Of a stretch of 64,000 nt of DNA, positions 57,047 through 64,000 are shown one piece after another (the first letter of the stretch is position 1; every line of letters starts with the position of its first letter). The position numbers and the translations under genes were made by a program. This stretch comes from Sphingomonas prati (lineage in GTDB: Bacteria; Pseudomonadota; Alphaproteobacteria; Sphingomonadales; Sphingomonadaceae): positions 310,001-374,000 of the forward strand of contig NZ_BMJP01000002.1 of assembly GCF_014643515.1 (NCBI RefSeq). The letters are read 5' to 3'. The notes below the pieces were generated by a model. The model did not search any database and was not told where the DNA came from. It saw only the letters and a list, made by a program, of their open reading frames with translations.

Positions 57047-59797
57047 GTGTCGAACAATCACCTCTATCTCGTCGACGGGTCCGGATATATCTTCCGCGCC
57101 TATCACCGGCTGCCGCCGCTCACCAATCGCAAGGGCGAGCCTGCGGGCGCGGTCTACGGGTTCACCACCATGTTGTGGCGGCTGGTGGACGAACTCCACA
57201 CGTCGGACGGCCCGACCCATCTGGCGGTCATCCTCGACGCGTCGTCGCACACCTTCCGCAACGACATGTATGCCGAATACAAGGCGCACCGCCCGCCGCC
57301 GCCCGAGGATCTGGTCCCCCAGTTCCCGGTGATCCGCGAGGCGACGCGCGCCTTCTCCGTCCCCTGCATCGAAACCGTCGGGCTTGAGGCCGACGACATC
57401 ATCGCCTGCTACGCCAAGGCCGCGCTTGCGGAGGGCTGGAAGGTCACGATCGTCAGTTCCGACAAGGACCTGATGCAGCTGATCGAACCCGGGCTCGACA
57501 TGCTCGACACGATGAACAATCGCCGGCTGGGCGCGGACTATGTGCAGGAGAAGTTCGGCGTCACGCCGGGCCAGCTCGGCGACGTGCTGGCCCTCATGGG
57601 CGACGCGGTCGACAACGTCCCCGGCGTCCCCGGCATCGGGCCGAAGACCGCCAGCCTGCTGATCCAGGAACATGGCAATCTGGAAGCCGTGCTGGCCGCC
57701 GCCGACACGATCAAGAAGCCCAAGCTCCGCCAGTCGCTGATCGATCATGCCGATGCCGCGCGGCTGAGCCGCGAGCTGGTGCGGCTGGCCTGCCATCACC
57801 CGCTGCCCGAACCGCTCGCCGATCTCGCGCTCAAGGGCATTCCACCCGCCCCGTTGCGGGCGTTCCTCGAAGATCAGGGCTTCAAGTCGCTGCTGCTCAA
57901 GGTCACCGACGGCCATGTCATCGGCGAACCGGTGCCGCCACCCGCGCCCGTCGCGACCGACGAGCCCGCCTTCGTCCACAAGGACTATGAGTGCGTCGTA
58001 ACGGAGGAGGCGCTCGACCGCTGGATCGCGGAAGCGACCGCCGTCGGCACGATCGCGATCGATACCGAGACCGACCACATCGATTCGATGCGTGCCACGC
58101 TGGTCGGCGTGTCGATGGCGATCGCGCCGGGCAAGGCGTGCTACATTCCGATCGGCCATGTCGGCGACGGCCTGCTGTCCGAAGTCCCGACGCAGCTGCC
58201 GCGCGAGGTCGTACTCGACCGGCTCCGCCCGCTGTTTACCGACCCGACGGTGCTCAAGATCGGCCAGAACCTGAAATACGACCTCGTCGTGCTGCGCCGC
58301 GCGGGCGTCGACGTGACGCCCGCCGACGATACGATGATCCTGAGCTACGATCTCGACGCCGGCCTGCGCAACCACGGCATGGACGATCTCTGCAAGGTCC
58401 ACCTGTCGCACGACACGATCAGCTTCAAATCGATCTGCGGCACCGGCAAGGCGCAGATCACGTTCGACAAGGTGCCGCTGCCGCAGGCCACCGAATATGC
58501 CGCGGAGGACGCCGACGTCACGCTCCGCCTCTGGCGGCGGCTGAAACCCCGGCTGGCCGCGGAGGCTGCGACGCAGGTCTACGAGACGGTCGATCGCCGG
58601 CTCGTCACCGTCGTGGCCGAAATGGAGCGCGCCGGGATCAAGGTCGATCGCGCCGAACTGTCGCGCCTGTCGGCCGAGTTCGCCACGCAGATCGCCGTGC
58701 TGGAAGGCCAGGTCCACGAAGCCGCCGGCGGCCCGTTCACGATCGGCAGCCCCAAGCAGCTCGGCGAGGTGCTGTTCGACCGGATGGGTCTGAAGGGCGG
58801 CCGCAAGGGCAAGTCGGGCGTCTATTCCACGGACGTCACCGAACTCGAACGGCTGGCTGCCGAAGGCGTCCCCATGGCGCGGCTCGTGCTCGAATGGCGC
58901 CAGCTGTCGAAGCTCAAGTCGACCTATACCGACGCGTTGCAGGCGCAGATCAACCCGGAAACCGGCCGCGTCCACACCAGCTTCAGCCTCGCCGTCGCGC
59001 AGACCGGGCGGCTGTCCTCGACCGACCCGAACCTCCAGAACATCCCGATCCGCACCGAAATGGGCCGCCGCATCCGCGACGCGTTCGTGGCGGAGGAGGG
59101 CAAGGTCCTGCTCGCCGCCGACTATTCGCAGATCGAACTGCGGCTTGCCGCACACATGGCCGACGTGCCGCAACTGCGCGCCGCGTTTGCGAACGGCGAC
59201 GACATCCACAGCCTGACGGCGCAGGAACTGTTCGGGGAGGTCAACCGCGACACGCGCGGCAAGGCCAAGACGATCAATTTCGCGATCCTCTACGGAATCT
59301 CCAGCTTCGGTCTCGCCGGCCGGCTCGGCACCGACCGGATCGAGGCGCAGGCCATGATCGACCGTTATTTCGACCGGTTCCCCGGCGTGAAAACCTACAT
59401 GGCCGACACGATCGCCGAGGTCCGTGCCAAGGGCTATGTCACCACGCTGTTCGGCCGCAAGACGCACCTGCCCGGCATCCGCGGCAAGACGGTGGGCGAA
59501 CGCCAGTCGGCCGAGCGCCAGGCCGTCAACGCCCCCATCCAGGGCACGTCGGCCGACATCATCAAGCGCGCGATGGTCCGGGTCGGCCCGCAACTCGAAC
59601 TGGCGGGGCTGCGTACCGTACGCATGCTGTTGCAGGTCCACGACGAACTGGTGTTCGAACTCGATCCGTCCGAAGTGGACGCCGCATCCGCCGTGATCCG
59701 CGACGTGATGGCCGGCGCCGCCGAACCCGCGGTGACGCTCTCCGTCCCGCTCGGCGTCGAAATCGGCACGGGCAAAAGCTGGGGCGCCGCGCATTGA
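57047..59797 (+). CDS. polA: DNA polymerase I
   Basis: PolA fills gaps and removes primers. The 916-residue protein from a GTG start has the 5'-3' nuclease domain (about 1-290; LYLVDGSGYIFRAYHRLPPL), a 3'-5' exonuclease domain with intact acidic motif DTETDHID, and the polymerase domain with ADYSQIELRLAAHM, RQAVNAPIQGTSADI and QVHDELVFEL. All three activities are therefore likely present. Confidence 0.97.
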   Translation: MSNNHLYLVDGSGYIFRAYHRLPPLTNRKGEPAGAVYGFTTMLWRLVDELHTSDGPTHLAVILDASSHTFRNDMYAEYKAHRPPPPEDLVPQFPVIREATRAFSVPCIETVGLEADDIIACYAKAALAEGWKVTIVSSDKDLMQLIEPGLDMLDTMNNRRLGADYVQEKFGVTPGQLGDVLALMGDAVDNVPGVPGIGPKTASLLIQEHGNLEAVLAAADTIKKPKLRQSLIDHADAARLSRELVRLACHHPLPEPLADLALKGIPPAPLRAFLEDQGFKSLLLKVTDGHVIGEPVPPPAPVATDEPAFVHKDYECVVTEEALDRWIAEATAVGTIAIDTETDHIDSMRATLVGVSMAIAPGKACYIPIGHVGDGLLSEVPTQLPREVVLDRLRPLFTDPTVLKIGQNLKYDLVVLRRAGVDVTPADDTMILSYDLDAGLRNHGMDDLCKVHLSHDTISFKSICGTGKAQITFDKVPLPQATEYAAEDADVTLRLWRRLKPRLAAEAATQVYETVDRRLVTVVAEMERAGIKVDRAELSRLSAEFATQIAVLEGQVHEAAGGPFTIGSPKQLGEVLFDRMGLKGGRKGKSGVYSTDVTELERLAAEGVPMARLVLEWRQLSKLKSTYTDALQAQINPETGRVHTSFSLAVAQTGRLSSTDPNLQNIPIRTEMGRRIRDAFVAEEGKVLLAADYSQIELRLAAHMADVPQLRAAFANGDDIHSLTAQELFGEVNRDTRGKAKTINFAILYGISSFGLAGRLGTDRIEAQAMIDRYFDRFPGVKTYMADTIAEVRAKGYVTTLFGRKTHLPGIRGKTVGERQSAERQAVNAPIQGTSADIIKRAMVRVGPQLELAGLRTVRMLLQVHDELVFELDPSEVDAASAVIRDVMAGAAEPAVTLSVPLGVEIGTGKSWGAAH

Positions 59798-59824
59798 TCG
59801 CGCCCGGCCGTTCGGCGTCCCGCG

Positions 59825-61408
59825 GTGGTTGACGCCGCACGCGCCGCGCCCCCCACAGCATCCGCGCCGCCGCCCGGCGCGGATATCGAGGCGCTGGCCA
59901 AGGGCGGCCGTACCAACTTCTTCGGCTTCCTGCTGCGCCTGGCCGCGCGATTGCCGTTCCTGTTCATCGCGGGTCGCATCTACGGCACCGATGCGCTCGG
60001 CCGTTTCGCGCTCGCCACGATCACGGTGGAATTCGCGGCCCAGCTCGCCACACTCGGCCTGAAACGCGGGCTGGCGCAGCAGCTGACCCGTGCGAAGGAT
60101 CGCCCGCACGTCCACATCGTCTACGACGCGATGCTCGTCGGCATGGTCGGGTCCGCCGCCGCCGCCGCGCTCCTCATCTTCATCCCCGACCTGATGTTCC
60201 CCAACAGCCGGATCAACGGGCTCGACTGGCTGCTCCCGCTCACCGTCTTCGGCTGGGCCGGGTCGGACATCGCGCTCGCGGCCCTCGCCTATCGCGGCGA
60301 CGTGGGCGCTACGGTCAAGGCACGCGCGCTGATCGAGCCCTGGACGATCAGCATCGCGGCGTTCGCACTGTCTTTCTACTCGATCCGCGACGGACTGATC
60401 CTGTCCTACGTGCTGTCGACGATCGCCGCGTTCGTCGCCTCGATCATCCCGCTCTGGCGCAGCTACGGCCGCCCGACCGGCTGGCGCCCGCGACCGCGCG
60501 AACTGGCCGGCATCGCGCGGCGCAACCTGCCGCTGGCGGGCGCGGACGCGATCGAATGGGGCTCGCGCCGCATCGACATCTACATCCTCGGCATTTTCTT
60601 CGCGCCGCAGATCGTCGGCATCTACTGGGCCGCGCAACAGGTCGCCTCGCTGCCGCAGAAGCTCAAGACCAGCTTCGACCCGATCCTCGGCCCCGTCATC
60701 ACGCAGAACCTGGCGGACGGCAACAAGGCGGCCGTCGCCCACCAGGTGCGCCAGGTCGGCTTCTGGATCATCGCCGCCCAGACCGGCATCGCCCTCGCGC
60801 TCGCCATCCCGGGCGAGGCGGTGATGGGCCTGATGGGGCCGAGCTTTGTCGTCGGCACCGGCGCGCTCGCCTTCCTGCTTGCCGCCGAAGCGATCGCGGC
60901 CACCGCGGCGGTCAGTGAGTCGGCGCTGATCTACGTCGCGCGCTACCGCAACCTGGCGGTGTCGGTGGGGATGATCGTCATGCAGACCGCGCTGTCGGTC
61001 GTGCTGATCCACGCGATCCGCCACGTCATGCCCTGGGCCGCCCGCACCGGCTGGGTTCCCGTCTCCGCCGATCCGCGCACCGATCCGGTGTCCGCCGCCG
61101 GCGTCGCGATCGCGCTGATGGCCGCACTCGGCATGGCCTCGGTCGTGAAGGCCCGGATGCTCCGCCGGCTGCTCGACGCGCGCGTCTCGGGCTGGCGCTG
61201 GGCGCTCGTGCCCGCCACGGCGCTTGCGCTCCTGGCCGGCGGGATCGCGCTGCTGCTACCGGAATGGGCGCAGCTCGTGATCGGCATCCCGCTGATCCTC
61301 GGCGCCTACGGTGCCGTGATCTGGTACCGCGGCTTCGGCACGGAGGACCGCGTCCTGTTCAAGATGGGGCACAAGACCCCCGCCCCGCTGCCCGCGACGA
61401 CGGCCTAG
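59825..61408 (+). CDS. Polysaccharide/lipid flippase, MOP superfamily (Wzx-like)
   Basis: The 527-residue protein starts at GTG 59825, 27 bases after the polA stop, and has about fourteen hydrophobic helices. GGRTNFFGFLLRLAARLPFL and GRIYGTDALGRFALATITVE are typical of the Wzx/MOP repeat-unit translocases. An aromatic/charged C-terminal tail ends HKTPAPLPATTA. Which lipid-linked glycan it moves is unknown; it may pair with the glycan locus at 34640-42139, though this is speculative. Confidence 0.88.
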   Translation: MVDAARAAPPTASAPPPGADIEALAKGGRTNFFGFLLRLAARLPFLFIAGRIYGTDALGRFALATITVEFAAQLATLGLKRGLAQQLTRAKDRPHVHIVYDAMLVGMVGSAAAAALLIFIPDLMFPNSRINGLDWLLPLTVFGWAGSDIALAALAYRGDVGATVKARALIEPWTISIAAFALSFYSIRDGLILSYVLSTIAAFVASIIPLWRSYGRPTGWRPRPRELAGIARRNLPLAGADAIEWGSRRIDIYILGIFFAPQIVGIYWAAQQVASLPQKLKTSFDPILGPVITQNLADGNKAAVAHQVRQVGFWIIAAQTGIALALAIPGEAVMGLMGPSFVVGTGALAFLLAAEAIAATAAVSESALIYVARYRNLAVSVGMIVMQTALSVVLIHAIRHVMPWAARTGWVPVSADPRTDPVSAAGVAIALMAALGMASVVKARMLRRLLDARVSGWRWALVPATALALLAGGIALLLPEWAQLVIGIPLILGAYGAVIWYRGFGTEDRVLFKMGHKTPAPLPATTA

Positions 61409-61467
61409 CACATCCCGAACCATCATACTGGCCAAGGCCGGGATGACGGTGGGATCAAACGCTGAAC

Positions 61468-63051
61468 CTAGTGCCGGAAATGGCGCATTCCGGTGAACAG
61501 CATCGCCAGCCCGGACTCGTCCGCCGCCGCGATCACGTCGGCGTCGCGGATCGATCCACCCGGCTGGATCACCGCGGTGGCCCCCGCCTCGACCGCCGCC
61601 ATCAGCCCGTCCGCGAACGGGAAGAACGCGTCCGACGCGACCGCCGACCCGATCGTCAGCGGCGTGGACCAGCCCGCCTTGTCCGCCGCATCCTTCGCCT
61701 TCCACGCCGCGATCCGCGCGGACTCCAGCCGGTTCATCTGTCCCGCGCCGATCCCCGCGGTCTGCCCACCGCGCGCATAGACGATCGCGTTCGACTTCAC
61801 ATGCTTGGCCACCGTCCACGCGAACAGGCAATCCGCCATTTCGTCCGCGGTCGGCTGGCGCTTCGTCACCACGGTCAGGTCGGCCGCCGCCACTCGGCCG
61901 GCATCGCGCGACTGGACCAGCATCCCGCCCGCGATCGACTTCAGCATCAGCCCGCCGCGCGCCGGATCGGGCAGCGTGCCGGTCAGCAGCAGCCGCAGAT
62001 TCTTCTTCCCCGCGAACACCGCGCGCGCCGCATCGTCGGCACCGGGTGCCACCACGACCTCGGTGAAGATCCCGCTGATCGCCTCCGCCGTCGGCCCGTC
62101 GAGCGGCCGGTTGACCGCGATGATCCCCCCGAACGCCGACACCGTGTCGCACGCGAACGCCGCGCGATACGCATCGATCAGCGTGTCGGCCGACGCCACG
62201 CCGCACGGATTGGCATGCTTCACGATCACCACCGTCGGCGGCCCGTCGCGGAACTCGGCCACCAGTTCCAGCGCCGCATCCGCGTCGTTATAGTTGTTGT
62301 AGCTCAGCGCCTTGCCCTGAACCTGCTCCGCCTGCGCGATCCCGGCCGCACCGATCGCGGGCAGGTACAAAGCCGCCTGCTGATGCGGATTCTCCCCGTA
62401 CCGCAACTCCGCCGCCTTGGTCAGCGCCACCGTCATGCTCGCCGGCAGGGTCTCGTCCTGGTCCACCTCGGCGAACCAAGCGCCGATCGCCGCATCATAG
62501 GCGGCCGTCGCGGCGAATGCCTTGGCCGCCAGCTTGCGTCGCATGTCGAGCGTCGTGCCACCATCCGCCTCGATCTGCGCGATCAGCTCCGGATAGTCCG
62601 CCGGGTCGGTCGCGATCGCGACGAACGCATGGTTCTTCGCCGCCGACCGCACCATCGATGGCCCGCCAATGTCGATATTCTCGATCACCTCATCGCGCGC
62701 GGCGCCCTTCGCCACGGTCTGCGCGAACGGATAGAGGTTCACCACCACCAGGTCGATCGCGCCGATCCCGTGCGCCTCCATCGCCGCGACATGCGCCGCA
62801 TCGTCGCGCACCGCGAGCAGCCCGCCATGCACCAGCGGATGCAGCGTCTTCACCCGCCCGTCCATCATCTCGGGAAAGCCGGTCAGCTCGGACACGTCCC
62901 GCACGTCCAGCCCCGCATCGCGCAACGCCTTCGCCGTCCCGCCGGTCGACACCAGCTCCACACTCCGCGCGGCCAGCGCCCGCCCGAGCTCGACAAGCCC
63001 GCTCTTGTCGGACACCGACAGCAATGCACGGCGAATGGAAATGGCGGTCAT
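61468..63051 (-). CDS. purH: Bifunctional AICAR transformylase/IMP cyclohydrolase
   Basis: PurH carries out the last two steps of IMP synthesis. From ATG 63051 the protein is 527 residues, with an N-terminal MGS cyclohydrolase domain ([53 protein letters not shown]) and a C-terminal transformylase domain ([46 protein letters not shown]). It is convergent with the flippase gene across 59 bases. Confidence 0.97.
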   Translation of the reverse strand: MTAISIRRALLSVSDKSGLVELGRALAARSVELVSTGGTAKALRDAGLDVRDVSELTGFPEMMDGRVKTLHPLVHGGLLAVRDDAAHVAAMEAHGIGAIDLVVVNLYPFAQTVAKGAARDEVIENIDIGGPSMVRSAAKNHAFVAIATDPADYPELIAQIEADGGTTLDMRRKLAAKAFAATAAYDAAIGAWFAEVDQDETLPASMTVALTKAAELRYGENPHQQAALYLPAIGAAGIAQAEQVQGKALSYNNYNDADAALELVAEFRDGPPTVVIVKHANPCGVASADTLIDAYRAAFACDTVSAFGGIIAVNRPLDGPTAEAISGIFTEVVVAPGADDAARAVFAGKKNLRLLLTGTLPDPARGGLMLKSIAGGMLVQSRDAGRVAAADLTVVTKRQPTADEMADCLFAWTVAKHVKSNAIVYARGGQTAGIGAGQMNRLESARIAAWKAKDAADKAGWSTPLTIGSAVASDAFFPFADGLMAAVEAGATAVIQPGGSIRDADVIAAADESGLAMLFTGMRHFRH

Positions 63052-63158
63052 GGGATCAGCTCCGGGGATGATGTCAGGCGCGCGCCCCTTAGCGCGACAC
63101 GCCACCGCGGTCACCCGGCTTCCACGCAAATACGGCCGATCTCAGGCAGTTTCGTCGC

Positions 63159-63581
63159 CTAGTCGAGGACACCGAACCAATAGAGGATGACGAACAGCAG
63201 GCTCAAACCGGCCATCTCACGCTCGTACGGCAGGAACGCCCGGGCACGGCGCGTCGCAACAGGAATGCCACCCCCATTGCGGCGAACCATGTCGTCGCGA
63301 TGCATCGCGGCCAGGACAATTCCCGGATCACCCTGCGGTTCAAGCCGCCCGGACGATCCGTACAACAGCGGCACCTCCTGAATCAGGTCGCGCTCCAGTC
63401 CGCGTGCCGCCAACCCGCGTTGCCGCAAATCTGCAGCAAATGCGGCCGCCGCTGCGTCGTCGCCGAGGCGCGATAACGGCACCGGTTCAGTGCCTGCGTC
63501 TTGTGACTGAGGTCGGACGACGATCGGGCGCCTGCGACCGAACGGTGTGCCCGGAACGCCCCTGCCCTTCTCGTCGATCAT
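63159..63581 (-). CDS. Hypothetical protein with C-terminal membrane helix
   Basis: From ATG 63581 (MIDEKGRGVPGTPFGRRRPI) the product is 140 residues: a basic N-terminal half, a middle with LRQRGLAARGLERDLIQEVP, and one membrane helix at the C-terminus (AGLSLLFVILYWFGVLD). No family is recognised. A longer frame to 63770 is open but the extra residues are arginine-rich shadow. It sits between purH and the heparinase-like gene on the same strand. Confidence 0.6.
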   Translation of the reverse strand: MIDEKGRGVPGTPFGRRRPIVVRPQSQDAGTEPVPLSRLGDDAAAAAFAADLRQRGLAARGLERDLIQEVPLLYGSSGRLEPQGDPGIVLAAMHRDDMVRRNGGGIPVATRRARAFLPYEREMAGLSLLFVILYWFGVLD

Positions 63582-63661
63582 TTGGCGATTCCGTCCTGCG
63601 GTGCTCCAACACCCCCCCGCCTTGACCGCGAAAGATGAAGAAATGCGGCGCCTACCGCGCC

Positions 63662-64000
63662 TCAAGCCATCTTCCGCAACACCCACCCCGCCTCGGCGCC
63701 ACCCGGCGGCACCTCGCCGGTCAGCACCAGCTGGCACGTCGCGCGGGGGCGGCCGGCGGGGTCGATCCACAGGCTGTCCTCCACCGCCAGCGCGCCGCCG
63801 CGCGATCGGAATTGCCAGGATCCGCCGTCCTGGAACCGCAGCAGCGCGCCCTGCCCGTCCGCGGTCACCGAGGCGCTGATCCCCGGCGCAAGGTGGAAAC
63901 GGATCGCGAACCCGTCGCTGCCCGACCGCCGCCGGCGCGGCGCGGGCAGCAGCACGTCCTCGCCGCGCAGCTCGCGCCCGTCCGACGACAGCATCAGCTG
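63662..64000 (-). CDS. Heparinase II/III-family protein, C-terminal part (5' end outside window)
   Basis: The frame is open from the window edge to 63662. SSDGRELRGEDVLLPAPR, FAIRFHLAPGISASVTADGQ and EVPPGGAEAGWVLRKM match the C-terminal domain of alphaproteobacterial heparinase II/III-like proteins, which are usually found beside rsmB and purH. Catalytic residues would be upstream, so activity cannot be checked. Some members may be inactive polysaccharide lyases. Confidence 0.82.
   Translation of the reverse strand, partial: QLMLSSDGRELRGEDVLLPAPRRRRSGSDGFAIRFHLAPGISASVTADGQGALLRFQDGGSWQFRSRGGALAVEDSLWIDPAGRPRATCQLVLTGEVPPGGAEAGWVLRKMA

Noticed and set aside
55226-61024. Very long open frame on the minus strand (about 1930 codons) opposite nadB, polA and the flippase gene
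   Set aside because: It lies antisense to three well-supported genes, is rich in Arg/Asp/Val repeats typical of shadow frames in high-GC DNA, and shows no domain.

Overview
The window is a gene-dense, roughly two-thirds GC chromosomal segment of an alphaproteobacterium, most likely a sphingomonad (Sphingomonas or a close relative). This is an inference from strong C/G third-position bias, gene content and order (ftsEX divergent from an MJ0042 zinc-ribbon protein; etfB-etfA near a 3-hydroxybutyryl-CoA dehydrogenase; sucC without sucD; a heparinase-like gene beside purH), and many short GC palindromes between genes. No IS element, prophage, CRISPR array or rRNA operon is visible. No gap between genes exceeds 300 bases.

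Layout. 1-9.1 kb: the end of an SDR gene, a secreted CocE-type hydrolase, a beta-lactamase-fold serine hydrolase, and an envelope block (plsC, YdcF, ftsX, ftsE) divergent from a zinc-ribbon/DUF3426 protein; then a MATE transporter. 9.2-12.5 kb: tRNA-Leu(GAG) with terminator, a DEAD-box helicase and a BaiN-like flavoprotein. 12.5-15.4 kb: a tightly overlapped type III polyketide synthase, methyltransferase and FAD oxidoreductase, the clearest specialised-metabolism locus here. 15.4-22.5 kb: msrB, PBP1A, a metallopeptidase, a SCO lipoprotein, a YcgN protein, an exported ankyrin protein, and an acetylpolyamine/histone-deacetylase-fold enzyme.

22.2-34.6 kb: central metabolism and housekeeping: etfAB, sucC, a 3-hydroxyacyl-CoA dehydrogenase, NupC and YhhQ transporters, rlmN, a Cfa-type methyltransferase, two exported EF-hand proteins and argG. 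34.6-42.1 kb: a surface-glycan locus of three polytopic GT-C-like proteins around a GtrA/GtrB-like/methyltransferase operon. Next to it lies a roughly 0.8 kb lower-GC patch with one orphan membrane protein.

43-47.6 kb: a minus-strand series cnoX, LON-domain gene, Trm112, argB, yggT, folD and marC, with several 4-base or 1-base overlaps. 47.7-64 kb: tRNA-Gly(GCC), a GGDEF/EAL c-di-GMP protein, an MpaB-family protein, an EEP phosphodiesterase, DUF2007, tldD, a CHCC zinc-finger protein, a lone ABC ATPase, nadB, polA, a flippase, purH, a hypothetical protein and the 3' end of a heparinase-like gene.

The most unusual signals are (i) at least four families of dispersed intergenic palindromes, one with four near-identical 66-68 base copies; (ii) the PKS/methyltransferase/flavoprotein operon; (iii) the glycan locus with two large membrane proteins of no recognised family; and (iv) several small genes that standard length cut-offs would miss (Trm112, a 43-residue membrane peptide, a cysteine-rich secreted peptide).
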